Notes: generated by a model from the sequence alone, not told the origin. Counted from the stretch's first letter, positions 24,807 through 33,869 are shown. The stretch is DNA of 44,577 nucleotides from an uncultured Prevotellaceae bacterium (GCA_902769705.1 CACXPX010000031.1:1-44577), one strand, 5' to 3'. A program made the numbers and translations.

Positions 24807-25571
24807 ATGGGAAAACTTATTGCATTGGCTAATCAGAAAGGCGGTGTAGGCAAGACCACAACAACCATCAACTTGGCTGCTTCGCTGGCAACGTTGGAAA
24901 AGACGGTGCTGGTGGTGGACGCCGATCCTCAGGCTAACGCCTCGAGTGGTTTGGGCGTTGACCTCAAGGATGTGGATTGCTCGCTTTACGAGTGCATCAT
25001 CGATCGTGCCGACGTGCGTGATGCTATCTACACCACCGACATTGAAGGACTCGACATCATCCCGAGCCACATTGATCTCGTAGGAGCAGAAATAGAAATG
25101 CTCAACCTGGATAACCGCGAGAAAGTAATCAAGAAACTGCTCGACCCCATCAGAGCCGAATACGACTATATATTGATTGACTGCTCACCCTCGCTCGGAC
25201 TTATCACCGTGAACGCGCTGACAGCTGCCGACTCGGTCATCATTCCCGTGCAATGCGAGTATTTCGCGTTGGAGGGTATCTCGAAACTGCTGAACACCAT
25301 CAAGATTATTAAGAGCAAACTGAACCCGAAGTTGGAAATCGAGGGTTTCCTGCTGACGATGTACGACTCCCGCCTGAGGCTTGCCAACCAAATCTACGAT
25401 GAGGTGAAACGTCATTTCCAGGAACTGGTGTTCAAGACTGTCATCCAGCGAAACGTGAAACTGAGCGAAAGCCCCAGCCACGGTCTGCCTGTAATCCTCT
25501 ACGACGCCGACTCCTCCGGTGCTAAGAACCATTTGGCTTTGGCTAAAGAAATCATCAACAAGAACAAGTGA
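24807..25571 (+). CDS. parA: chromosome-partitioning ATPase ParA
   Basis: ParA dimerises with ATP on DNA and moves ParB-parS complexes. The 254-residue protein has the deviant Walker A KGGVGKTT at 11-18, VVDADPQANASSGLG, YDYILIDCSPSLGLITVNAL (Walker B region) and IPVQCEYFALEG, and no DNA-binding N-terminal extension, so it is the chromosomal Soj type. It ends 10 bp before parB. The order parA-parB-DUF5683-mltD-rel is usual in Bacteroidetes. Confidence 0.95.
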   Translation: MGKLIALANQKGGVGKTTTTINLAASLATLEKTVLVVDADPQANASSGLGVDLKDVDCSLYECIIDRADVRDAIYTTDIEGLDIIPSHIDLVGAEIEMLNLDNREKVIKKLLDPIRAEYDYILIDCSPSLGLITVNALTAADSVIIPVQCEYFALEGISKLLNTIKIIKSKLNPKLEIEGFLLTMYDSRLRLANQIYDEVKRHFQELVFKTVIQRNVKLSESPSHGLPVILYDADSSGAKNHLALAKEIINKNK

Positions 25572-25581
25572 GAATCGAATC

Positions 25582-26508
25582 ATGGCTGTACATAAAAAAT
25601 ACAACAAAAGCGTCTTGGGACGCGGACTTGACGAGATTGAGGGCGGAAAAGGGCTCGATGCGCTCATCGATACAACGGGTGTGAAGACGCAAGGCTCTTC
25701 AACCATTAACGAGATACCCATCGACCAGATTGAGGCCAACCCCAACCAACCCCGTCGCGACTTTGATGAAGAGGCATTGCGCGAGCTGGCCGACAGCATC
25801 ATTCAGATTGGCATCATTCAGCCCATCACGCTCAGACAGGTGGCTGACGGACGCTATCAGATTATTGCCGGCGAACGTCGTTGGCGTGCATCTCAGTTGG
25901 CTGGACTTGCCTCCATCCCTGCCTACATCCGCACCATCAAGGACGAGAACGTGATGGAAATGGCGTTGGTGGAGAACATCCAGCGCGAAGACCTCAACGA
26001 CATCGAGGTCGCTTTGGCTTACCAACATCTGTTGGAAGGCGACGGAATGACACAAGACAAAGTTGCGAAGCGAGTGGGGAAGAGCCGTACATCGGTGACC
26101 AACTTCCTGAGATTGCTGAAATTGCCCGCACAAGTGCAGATGGCGCTCCAGAAGAAGGAAATCGACATGGGACATGCTCGTGCCTTGCTGGCTGTGGACA
26201 GCCCTTCGTTGCAAATCAAACTGTTCAAGGAGATACAGAAGAACGGCTATTCCGTGCGTAAAGTGGAGGAGATGGCACAATTGTTGAAAAACGGTGAAGA
26301 CATCGAAAGCGGTAAAAAGAAAATCACGGCGAGAGCGAAGTTGCCCGAGGAGTTCAATCTGCTGAAGAAGCGCCTTTCGGCCTTTCTCAACACCAAGGTG
26401 CAAATGGTTTGCTCGGCAAGTGGTAAGGGAAAAATCAGCATTCCCTTTGCCAACGAGGAGGAACTGGAGCATATCATGAACGTGTTCGACAAACTGAAAG
26501 AGCATTAA
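25582..26508 (+). CDS. parB: chromosome-partitioning protein ParB
   Basis: ParB is a CTP-dependent clamp that loads at parS. The 308-residue protein starts at MAVHKKYNKSVLGRGLDEIE; an upstream start (25519) overlaps parA and lacks family support. The motifs are IPIDQIEANPNQPRRDFDEE, GERRWRAS (CTPase, box II), VENIQREDLN, then the HTH (KVAKRVGKSRTSVTNFLRLL). The C-terminal dimer domain ends KLKEH. No parS site (TGTTTCACGTGAAACA) was found by eye in this window, so it may be elsewhere. Confidence 0.95.
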   Translation: MAVHKKYNKSVLGRGLDEIEGGKGLDALIDTTGVKTQGSSTINEIPIDQIEANPNQPRRDFDEEALRELADSIIQIGIIQPITLRQVADGRYQIIAGERRWRASQLAGLASIPAYIRTIKDENVMEMALVENIQREDLNDIEVALAYQHLLEGDGMTQDKVAKRVGKSRTSVTNFLRLLKLPAQVQMALQKKEIDMGHARALLAVDSPSLQIKLFKEIQKNGYSVRKVEEMAQLLKNGEDIESGKKKITARAKLPEEFNLLKKRLSAFLNTKVQMVCSASGKGKISIPFANEEELEHIMNVFDKLKEH

Positions 26509-26535
26509 AGGCAAAGGAGAAAACAGATAACGAAA

Positions 26536-27282
26536 GTGAAAAGATTTTTCTCAAAGTCCCTCGCCGTTGCGCTCACCATATGCGCGTTGCATCTGACGAT
26601 ATCGGCCTCGGCCCAGACACCCGAGTACAACGATATTATCTTCATGGACGGCGACTCTACAGACTGGAGCCCTGATGACACCATCTTAGGCGACACGTTG
26701 TTCTCGTTGGAAGACGACAACGGTTTGCTTTTGGCTGATACGCTTGTGGTCAAGCCCAAGCGCGACTGGAGCACTTGGCGTCCCGATACCAAACGGGCCT
26801 TGTGGCTGGCTATCGTGTTACCAGGAGCCGGACAGATTTACAATCGAAAGTTCTGGAAACTGCCTATTGTATATGGAGGATTCGTGGGATGTGCCTATGC
26901 TATGCGATGGAACAACATGATGTATCACGACTATTCGCAGGCATTCCTCGACTTGTCGGACGATGATCCTAACACGCAGAGCTACAACCAGTTCATGCAT
27001 CTGGGGGCAAGAATCACAGATTCGAACATCGACAGGTACAAGACGCTCTTCAAGAAACGCAAAGACAGGTTCCGCAGATGGCGCGACATGAGCTTCTTTG
27101 TTATGGTTGGTGTTTATGCACTCTCCATTGTCGACGCCTATGTCGATGCCTCTCTATCGGAGTTCGACATCTCAACCGACTTGAGCATGAGGATTTCGCC
27201 TACAATGATTAATGGCAGTACGATGGACAGGAATCCGTTCAAATCTTCTGCTATCGGATTGCAATGCAGTCTGAATTTCTAA
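26536..27282 (+). CDS. DUF5683 domain membrane-associated protein
   Basis: A 248-residue protein using a GTG start at 26536, followed by a signal-peptide-like segment (LAVALTICALHLTISASAQ). The DUF5683 hallmark is KRALWLAIVLPGAGQIYNRK, then FWKLPIVYGGFVGCAYAMRW; a second hydrophobic helix (SFFVMVGVYALSIVDAYVDA) is near 190. The function of the family is unknown. It keeps its usual place between parB and the transglycosylase. Confidence 0.85.
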   Translation: MKRFFSKSLAVALTICALHLTISASAQTPEYNDIIFMDGDSTDWSPDDTILGDTLFSLEDDNGLLLADTLVVKPKRDWSTWRPDTKRALWLAIVLPGAGQIYNRKFWKLPIVYGGFVGCAYAMRWNNMMYHDYSQAFLDLSDDDPNTQSYNQFMHLGARITDSNIDRYKTLFKKRKDRFRRWRDMSFFVMVGVYALSIVDAYVDASLSEFDISTDLSMRISPTMINGSTMDRNPFKSSAIGLQCSLNF

Positions 27283-27321
27283 ACAAAAAAACAACAAAAA
27301 CAGAAAGAATTAAACCGAGAC

Positions 27322-28851
27322 ATGAAGAAACTGAAGTTTTTAATAGCATTGATGATGTTCCTGCTTTGCCCTTGCATCATGCAGGCGCAAATTGTGATTG
27401 ACGACCAAGATGATGAGGACGACGTGGAACTCATTGATGAGGACGATGAAGATGACGAAGACGATGAGGATATAGATGACGAGGATGACGAGGACGACGA
27501 AGACATCGATGATGAAGACGATGATGTCGACGTGGTGCACAGCGACGATGATGCTGTGTTCGTGAGAAATGCTAAGGGTGAGAACGAGGAAATCGACGTG
27601 CCTGAGGCTTTGACTTTCGAACTCGACAGCATTCTTTATGATTATAGCTCACGCAACTATCTCGCTAAGGACGAAGATTGTAACCTGCCCGACTACAATC
27701 CTGAATTTGGAGAAGATGTCTACATCAAGCGGTTGACTCAGTTGCCAACGGTGATGGAGATGGCGTATAATGATGTCGTCAGGCAGTTCATCGACAGGTA
27801 TAGCGGCCGATTGCGCCGTACGGTCAGCTTGATGTTGGGTGCACAAAACTTCTATATGCCCATCTTTGAAGAGGCGCTCGAGAGCTATGGGCTTCCACTC
27901 GAGCTGAAGTACTTGCCCGTCATCGAGTCGGCACTCAATCCCAATGCGGTTTCTCATGCTGGCGCGGCCGGACTCTGGCAGTTCATGATTGGAACAGGAA
28001 AGCAATACGGACTCGAAGTGAACTCGCTGGTCGACGAACGTCGCGACCCCATTCTGTCTTCTTATGCTGCAGCTCATTATCTGTACGACCTCTATCGCAT
28101 CTTCGGCGATTGGAATCTCGTCATCGCAGCTTATAACTGTGGTCCCGAGAACATCAACAAAGCCATACATCGTGCCAACGGAGCACGCGACTATTGGCAG
28201 ATTTATCCTTATCTCCCACGAGAGACACGCGGATATGTGCCGGCTTTCATTGCCGCCAATTATATCATGAACTATTATTGCGAGCACAACATCTGCCCGC
28301 TTATGACTCGTCTGCCCGAGAAATCGGATACGGTGATGGTTGACCGCAATGTTCATTTCGAGCAAATTGCTCATGTTCTGAATATGGACGTCGAGCAGAT
28401 CAAGAGCCTCAATCCTCAATACCGTCGAGACATCATCAACGGCCTCACCAAGCCGTCGGCTATACGTCTTCCTGCCAATATGGTGAATCTTTTCATCGAT
28501 AACCAGGACTCCATCTATGCCTACAACGCCGATGTGTTGCTGACAAAACGTGCCGTCGTTGCCGTCAATACCGATGTGCCCGTAGTCAAGAAGACTGTTG
28601 TGCGCAAGACCACAAAAGCAAAGCGGGGCAAGACTGTGCGCAAGGGCAAAACGAGCCGGACAAAGAAGGCAACGAAATCAAGAAGTCGCACAAAGGCAAA
28701 GGCCAAGACTACCGTACGGAAGAAAACAACTGCTTCACGCAAACGTACCACCACCAAAACAGCAGCCAAGCGTAAGACCGCTAAGAAGGCCGCACCCGCC
28801 AAGAAGCGCACTACTGCAAAGAAAGCTCCCGCAAAGAGAAGAAGGCGGTAA
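27322..28851 (+). CDS. MltD-like lytic transglycosylase with extreme acidic and basic tails
   Basis: This enzyme cuts peptidoglycan glycan strands. The 509-residue protein has a signal peptide (ending CIMQA), then residues about 28-73 almost wholly Asp/Glu, an SLT/lysozyme-like domain (about 160-340: ESYGLPLELKYLPVIESALN, with the catalytic Glu in VIES, SHAGAAGLWQFM, AYNCGPENINKA), a weak LysM-like segment (HFEQIAHVLNMDVEQIKSLN), and a C-terminal tail of about 90 Lys/Arg/Thr/Ala residues resembling histone H1 repeats. The basic tail could bind phosphate-rich envelope polymers or nucleic acid, which is inference. The two opposite tails in one chain are unusual. Confidence 0.9.
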   Translation: MKKLKFLIALMMFLLCPCIMQAQIVIDDQDDEDDVELIDEDDEDDEDDEDIDDEDDEDDEDIDDEDDDVDVVHSDDDAVFVRNAKGENEEIDVPEALTFELDSILYDYSSRNYLAKDEDCNLPDYNPEFGEDVYIKRLTQLPTVMEMAYNDVVRQFIDRYSGRLRRTVSLMLGAQNFYMPIFEEALESYGLPLELKYLPVIESALNPNAVSHAGAAGLWQFMIGTGKQYGLEVNSLVDERRDPILSSYAAAHYLYDLYRIFGDWNLVIAAYNCGPENINKAIHRANGARDYWQIYPYLPRETRGYVPAFIAANYIMNYYCEHNICPLMTRLPEKSDTVMVDRNVHFEQIAHVLNMDVEQIKSLNPQYRRDIINGLTKPSAIRLPANMVNLFIDNQDSIYAYNADVLLTKRAVVAVNTDVPVVKKTVVRKTTKAKRGKTVRKGKTSRTKKATKSRSRTKAKAKTTVRKKTTASRKRTTTKTAAKRKTAKKAAPAKKRTTAKKAPAKRRRR

Positions 28852-28968
28852 TCGTCACGTGAATGGATACACATTATATAATAAGGTGACATCTGTCATC
28901 CCAATTTTGGAACTTAATATTATATTCATCATTTAGCGAAGCGTCTACCACTCAACACCCTTAAAACT

Positions 28969-31248
28969 ATGGACGACCCCGACATCAATTCCTCGGTCAA
29001 AGAGACCGCTGAAGACAAACTCATCGACGACGCTTTTCAGCATCTGCTGGACAGCTATCTCGCATCACGACACCGCAAGAAGGTCGACATCATTACCAAG
29101 GCCTTCAATTTCGCACGGCAGGCGCACAAGGGTGTGCGCCGCCTTTCAGGCGAACCTTATATCATGCACCCCATCTCTGTCGCACAAATTGCATGCGAGG
29201 AGATGGGACTTGGTTCCACCAGTATCTGCTCTGCGCTGCTCCACGATGTTGTCGAAGATACCGACTACACCGTAGAAGACATTTCTAACATCTTCGGGCC
29301 AAAGATTGCGCAGATTGTTGACGGACTCACCAAGATTAGTGGTGGCATCTTCGGAGATCAAGCTTCGGCACAAGCCGAGAACTTCAAGAAACTGTTGCTC
29401 ACCATGAGTGATGACATCCGAGTCATCCTTATCAAGATTTGTGACCGCTTGCACAACATGCGGACACTTGATTCGCAGCCTGCCAACAAGCAATATAAGA
29501 TTGCCGGAGAGACGCTTTACATCTACGCACCGTTGGCCAATAGGCTCGGATTGAACAAAATAAAGACCGAACTCGAGAACCTCAGCTTTAAGTTCGAGCA
29601 TCCTGAAGAGTTTGAGAACATCAGCCGTAAGCTCTCGATGACCAAGGAACAGCGCGACAAGCTTTTCCAGCAGTTCACCGAACCCATTCGGCAGGCACTC
29701 GACAAGATGAACATCTCCTACGAGATTAAGGCGCGTGTGAAGAGCCCGTACTCCATCTGGAACAAGATGCAGAACAAGCACGTCCCCTTCGAAGAGGTTT
29801 ATGACATTCTTGCCGCCCGCATCATCTTTACTCCCAACAAACGCGAAGATGAAATCAACGAGTGCTTCAACATCTATGTCGCCATCAGTAAGATCTACAA
29901 GTCTCACCCCGACCGGCTTCGCGACTGGCTCAACCATCCGAAAGCCAACGGCTATCAGGCCCTTCATGTGACGTTGATGTCGAAACAGGGACGATGGATA
30001 GAGGTGCAGATTCGTTCCGACCGCATGGACGAAGTGGCCGAACAGGGATTTGCAGCACATTGGAAATACAAGGAAGGCGACAACACCAACGAAGACGAGA
30101 TTGCTGAAGACGAGGGCGAACTCAACGACTGGTTGCGCACCATCAAGGAAATCCTCGACGACCCACAACCTGATGCGATGGATTTCCTCGATGCCATCAA
30201 GCTCAATCTCTTTGCCAGCGAGATATTCGTCTTCACGCCTAAAGGCGAGATTATGACGATGCCTGCAGGATGCACAGCCCTCGACTTTGCTTTCCAGATA
30301 CACACCTTCCTCGGAAGTCATTGCATAGGAGCCAAAGTCAATCACAAGCTCGTGCCCCTCAGCCACAAACTTCAAAGCGGCGACCAAGTTGAGGTGTTGA
30401 CGTCAAAGGCCCAGCATGTGCAACCCGCATGGATCAACTTCGTTTCCACAGCAAAAGCTAAAGCCAAGATTCACGCCATCTTGCGGCGCGAAGCACGCGA
30501 AACACAAAAGAAAGGACAGGACACCCTGCAAGCGTTCCTCGACAAGAACGAGATTCAACTCAACACCTCAGTTCTTGACAAACTTTGCGACTTGCACGAG
30601 ATTCAGAATCATGAGAATCTTCTTCAAGCCATCGGACAACGAAACATCATCCTCGGTGAAAAGGATATCGACCACCTCCGGGGAAAGAAGAACAGCTCGG
30701 GATGGAAGAAGTTTGTGCCGTTCATCAATTCGCAGAAGAAAAACGAGAAGACTGTGAAGGCCCAACGCTCGTTGCTCACCGTAGGCAAAGACTTCAATAA
30801 GAAAATCCCCTGCTACATCACCGAGGAGACCATACAGATGTATATCTTCCCCCAATGTTGCCATCCGATACCTGGTGACGACATCCTTGGATATATCGAC
30901 AACAAAAACCACGTTGAGATTCACAAACGCAACTGTCCCGTTGCCTCACGTCTCAAGTCGTCGTTTGGCAACAGAATACTCGATGCCAAGTGGGTGATGC
31001 ACAATCAGATTCTCTTTGATGCCACTATTCAGATTCGTGGAATCGACCGCAAGGGTATCTTGCACGACCTCGCCGACATCATTTCCGATAAGCTCGACAC
31101 CAGCATCCATCGCATCATCGTCACCAGCGACGACGGCATCTTTGAAGGGAAAATCGAACTGCGTGTACACGACCGAAATGAAATGCCGACCATCATTCAG
31201 CAACTCAAGGACGTTGAAGGGATGCAGGAAGTTCTGCAAATATTGTAA
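28969..31248 (+). CDS. rel: bifunctional (p)ppGpp synthetase/hydrolase (Rel/SpoT family)
   Basis: Makes and degrades the stringent-response alarmone. The 759-residue protein has an N-terminal HD hydrolase with H92 D93 and E96 D97 in HDVVED, plus RLHNMRTL; a synthetase domain (VKSPYSIWNKM, YDILAARIIF, GYQALHVTLM); a TGS domain (EIFVFTPKGEIMTMPAGCTA, LDFAFQIH); and a C-terminal ACT domain (FDATIQIRGIDRKGILHDLA). The intact HD motif favours a bifunctional Rel. Start at 28969. The pectinesterase gene begins 18 bp later. Confidence 0.95.
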   Translation: MDDPDINSSVKETAEDKLIDDAFQHLLDSYLASRHRKKVDIITKAFNFARQAHKGVRRLSGEPYIMHPISVAQIACEEMGLGSTSICSALLHDVVEDTDYTVEDISNIFGPKIAQIVDGLTKISGGIFGDQASAQAENFKKLLLTMSDDIRVILIKICDRLHNMRTLDSQPANKQYKIAGETLYIYAPLANRLGLNKIKTELENLSFKFEHPEEFENISRKLSMTKEQRDKLFQQFTEPIRQALDKMNISYEIKARVKSPYSIWNKMQNKHVPFEEVYDILAARIIFTPNKREDEINECFNIYVAISKIYKSHPDRLRDWLNHPKANGYQALHVTLMSKQGRWIEVQIRSDRMDEVAEQGFAAHWKYKEGDNTNEDEIAEDEGELNDWLRTIKEILDDPQPDAMDFLDAIKLNLFASEIFVFTPKGEIMTMPAGCTALDFAFQIHTFLGSHCIGAKVNHKLVPLSHKLQSGDQVEVLTSKAQHVQPAWINFVSTAKAKAKIHAILRREARETQKKGQDTLQAFLDKNEIQLNTSVLDKLCDLHEIQNHENLLQAIGQRNIILGEKDIDHLRGKKNSSGWKKFVPFINSQKKNEKTVKAQRSLLTVGKDFNKKIPCYITEETIQMYIFPQCCHPIPGDDILGYIDNKNHVEIHKRNCPVASRLKSSFGNRILDAKWVMHNQILFDATIQIRGIDRKGILHDLADIISDKLDTSIHRIIVTSDDGIFEGKIELRVHDRNEMPTIIQQLKDVEGMQEVLQIL

Positions 31249-31266
31249 ACACCATCTTTTACCTAT

Positions 31267-32283
31267 ATGATAAAGAAGAAAAACAACCGAGTGAAAAGAA
31301 GCAAGTTGCTACCATCAGCATTCTTTGCGATTCTCTTTTCACTATTCACCATCCCCGCTGGAGCGCAGAGTTTCGACAATCCCGACACCATCTTTGTTGC
31401 TCGCGACGGAACAGGACAGTTCCGCAACGTCGACGATGCCATCGAAGTGTGCCGCGCATTTATGGAATACCACAAGGTCATCTTCGTGAAGCGGGGTGTC
31501 TACAAAGAGAAACTCATCATTCCATCGTGGCTCGACAACATCGAGATTTGCGGCGAAGATCGCGATAACACCATCATTACCTTCGACGACCACGCCAACA
31601 TCAAACTTCCCGGTACCGACAAGGGAATGGGCACTTTCCGCACCTATACTTTGAAAATCGAAGGCAACGGCATCACGCTGAAGAACATAACCATCGAGAA
31701 CAATGCCGCCCGGCTGGGGCAGGCGGTGGCGCTACATACTGAGGGCGACCGTCTTGTCTTTGTCAATTGCCGTTTCCTCGGAAATCAAGACACCATCTAC
31801 ACGGGCAAAGCCGGCACACGGCTGTATTTCCTCGACTGCTACATCGAAGGCACCACCGACTTCATCTTCGGTCCTTCCACCGCTTGGTTCGAGAATTGCG
31901 AGATATTCAGCAAAGTCAATTCGTATGTAACAGCTGCGTCAACACCAGCCGACCAACCTTATGGATACATCTTCAACCGCTGCCGTCTTACTGCTTCGCC
32001 TGAGGCACAGAAGGTTTATCTCGGTCGTCCTTGGCGCCCATACGCCTACACGCTTTTCATGAATTGCGAGCTCGGCGGACATATTCGCCCTGAAGGATGG
32101 GAAAACTGGCGTAATCCTGAGAATGAAAAGACCGCCCGTTATATGGAGTCGGGCAATACTGGGGAAGGTGCAGCAAAAGACAAACGAGTGGCTTGGAGCC
32201 GCCAACTCACCAAGAAAGAGGCGCAAGGAATCACGCTCGAAACAGTCTTCAAGCAATCCACAAGTTGGATTCCGAAGCCATAA
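31267..32283 (+). CDS. secreted pectinesterase (CE8)
   Basis: Pectin methylesterase removes methyl groups from homogalacturonan. The 338-residue protein has a signal peptide (AFFAILFSLFTIPAGAQ) and the beta-helix catalytic core of family CE8: Q152 in QAVAL, Q174 and D175 (acid/base) in NQDTIYT, D198 (nucleophile) in DFIFG, and R254 in GRPW, all in place. It is 18 bp after rel, so it may share the transcript, an odd pairing of a stress regulator with a plant-wall enzyme. Downstream lies a bidirectional terminator. Confidence 0.95.
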   Translation: MIKKKNNRVKRSKLLPSAFFAILFSLFTIPAGAQSFDNPDTIFVARDGTGQFRNVDDAIEVCRAFMEYHKVIFVKRGVYKEKLIIPSWLDNIEICGEDRDNTIITFDDHANIKLPGTDKGMGTFRTYTLKIEGNGITLKNITIENNAARLGQAVALHTEGDRLVFVNCRFLGNQDTIYTGKAGTRLYFLDCYIEGTTDFIFGPSTAWFENCEIFSKVNSYVTAASTPADQPYGYIFNRCRLTASPEAQKVYLGRPWRPYAYTLFMNCELGGHIRPEGWENWRNPENEKTARYMESGNTGEGAAKDKRVAWSRQLTKKEAQGITLETVFKQSTSWIPKP

Positions 32284-32350
32284 ACTCTATTCCCTTCATC
32301 GCGACAGCCATCAATCGCAGGAATAGAGCAAATGCTGAGAAATAGAAAAA

Positions 32351-32381
32351 GAGAAGCCAAATCATCTGGCTTCTCTTTTTT
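32351..32381. terminator. bidirectional terminator between pectinesterase and tRNA
   Basis: A perfect 9-bp stem (GAGAAGCCA at 32351-32359 with TGGCTTCTC at 32367-32375) has a T-run on the plus side (32376-32381) and an A-run on the other (32346-32350), so it can end both the rel-pectinesterase transcript and the tRNA. Confidence 0.85.
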
Positions 32382-32458
32382 GGTAGGGACGCCCGGGCTC
32401 GAACCGGGGACCTCTGCAATGTGACTGCAGCGCTCTAAACCAACTGGGCTACGCCCCT
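32381..32458 (-). tRNA. tRNA-Val (CAC), with encoded CCA
   Basis: On the minus strand the acceptor AGGGGCG pairs with CGTCCCT, followed by A and an encoded CCA (32381-32383 on the plus strand). The anticodon stem is CTGCA/TGCAG with loop GTCACAT, giving anticodon CAC (GTG at 32421-32423 on the plus strand). The T stem is CCCGG/CCCGG-compatible with loop TTCGAGC. The D stem GCCC/GAGC has one mismatch. Anticodon CAC reads GUG, i.e. Val. One base-pair mismatch in the D stem makes the exact identity worth confirming. Confidence 0.85.
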
Positions 32459-32477
32459 ATTTTTTTCATTGCGACTG

Positions 32478-32509
32478 CAAAGGTACAAATAAAATTTGCT
32501 TCCCACAAA
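32478..32509 (-). promoter_or_regulatory. promoter of the tRNA gene
   Basis: On the minus strand TTTG (CAAA at 32506-32509) and TACCTTTG (CAAAGGTA at 32478-32485) are separated by 20 bp. It matches the Bacteroidetes consensus and lies 20 bp before the tRNA. Confidence 0.8.
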
Positions 32510-33081
32510 TATTTTCCTGTTTTTTTATCGCGTTCAAAGGAAATTTGTTTCTTGCTGAGCCAACTTTCGTGCAAGTAAGTTTCTACGTTTCTTTATCTCA
32601 AAAAATGAATGATTCTATCGCAAAACATCTTTTAGAAGGGCAGTTGTGAAGCATGAAAATGAATGACTGGAATGGTTTATTTTTCTGAAATATCACAACA
32701 AATTCTTGTCGAGCTTGCTTTTGATTCTGGAACGAAATAAGAGGGGAAAAGCGAGAAAAATGCTCTTGTCGCTCGATTTTTTTCAAATAGATTTGTCACA
32801 TGTGGCATCTGAGGCTGTCAGATGTGGCTTCTGACACGCTCACTTGTGGCAAGTGACGGCCTTAGAAACTACAAGTGACGGGGTCAAAAGCCACAAGTGA
32901 CAACGCAAAAGCATCGTTTTGACAGGCTTGGAAAATGTAAGAAAAACGGAAGCCGCTGACTTTCAACGACTTCCGAAAATGTCGATTTTTTGCGTTTTTC
33001 GCACCTAAATCTTGTTCAGCTCAAAAAAATAGCCGTTTTTGAGGCTGAAAATTCAGAATTATTTTGACAATTTCTTTGGAG
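32510..33081. other. long intergenic region with TGTGG-centred dyads
   Basis: No gene is supported. At 32795-32901 is a cluster of inverted repeats around TGTGG: TGTCAGATGTGGCTTCTGAC (7-bp arms), TCACTTGTGGCAAGTGA (7-bp arms, 3-base loop), and the inverse orientation GTCAAAAGCCACAAGTGAC. A reverse frame 32598-32786 lies to the left without support. The flanking sequence is AT-rich with no other pattern. Confidence 0.65.
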
Positions 33082-33552
33082 TTAATTCTTGGGTACTCCC
33101 AGTTCCGCCATCGTCTTGTCAATCCACTCTTGGTCGTCCATGACAGTTTTTCCGTTGGCGGTTTGGCTGGCCGCTTCGCCGAGTTCGCGAATCAGCTTTT
33201 CATAGCCGGGGTATTGTTCTTCGATTTTATTGCCTTCTACGTCAAAATCGATACCTTCGGCTTCGCTGGTTCCCACCTTCTTCATGAGCTCGTCTACGGC
33301 CACAGCCATAGGCTTATAAGCTACAAGACCTTTGCGAATGATGTCTTTCCACTCGTCGACACTCCAGTTGGCGCCTTCGGCTTTTGCTTTCGCAACGATG
33401 TCGCCAAGTGCCATAGGTTGTTCTGCTTCTGCCTCTTCGGCAACCACTTCAGTCGAGCCGGCTGCTTCAGCAGGGGCTTCGCTCTTGTTTCCACATGCTG
33501 CAAAAGCCATCGTGAAGGCGGCTGCAACAATCATGAATAACGTTTTCTTCAT
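33082..33552 (-). CDS. small lipoprotein of unknown function
   Basis: A 156-residue protein with a signal peptide and lipobox MAFAAC, so the mature chain starts at Cys and is anchored to a membrane. The following region is rich in Ala/Glu (APAEAAGSTEVVAEEAEAEQ), likely a flexible linker, then a helical domain (ALGDIVAKAKAEGANWSVDE to the end). No known catalytic motif; I do not recognise the family. It has a good promoter and a 125-nt leader. It stands alone. Confidence 0.8.
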   Translation of the reverse strand: MKKTLFMIVAAAFTMAFAACGNKSEAPAEAAGSTEVVAEEAEAEQPMALGDIVAKAKAEGANWSVDEWKDIIRKGLVAYKPMAVAVDELMKKVGTSEAEGIDFDVEGNKIEEQYPGYEKLIRELGEAASQTANGKTVMDDQEWIDKTMAELGVPKN

Positions 33553-33685
33553 AGGATTTGAGTTTTTAGTTAATGAATGAATGATTTTTTAGGTTGGGCG
33601 CTAAGGAGTTCAGACGTCTGCAGAGCTAATGCCTGATGATGTTTTTCCACTCCTCTTGATGCCTTTTATGTCTATTTTTCAGCTG

Positions 33686-33717
33686 CAAAGATAACGATTT
33701 CTTTTGAAAAATGCAAA
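33686..33717 (-). promoter_or_regulatory. promoter of the lipoprotein gene
   Basis: On the minus strand TTTG (CAAA at 33714-33717) and TATCTTTG (CAAAGATA at 33686-33693) are 20 bp apart, an ideal match. The leader to the start is about 125 nt and holds the perfect palindrome CAGACGTCTG (33611-33620). Confidence 0.85.
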
Positions 33718-33812
33718 TAAAAAAGCCATGAGTGTTTCGCAACAGTCACGGCTTGTGTTCTCTAACTAACTTATTATCAACTATTCATTACTTATTCTTT
33801 CTATTAGCTTTT
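33718..33812 (-). ncRNA. candidate ~85-95 nt sRNA
   Basis: A minus-strand TAATTTTG at 33819-33826 could start a transcript near 33812. It ends in a strong terminator: arms 33723-33736 and 33741-33754 (12 of 14 paired) with a GCGA tetraloop on the minus strand, then a T-run (33718-33724). The terminator does not belong to a visible gene on that strand, so a short RNA is the simplest reason for it. The -33 element is weak and there is no family match. Confidence 0.45.
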
Positions 33813-33869
33813 CGACTGCAAAATTAAAACCTTTCTGCTAAAAAACTATACTTTTAGGGTAAAAAAATG

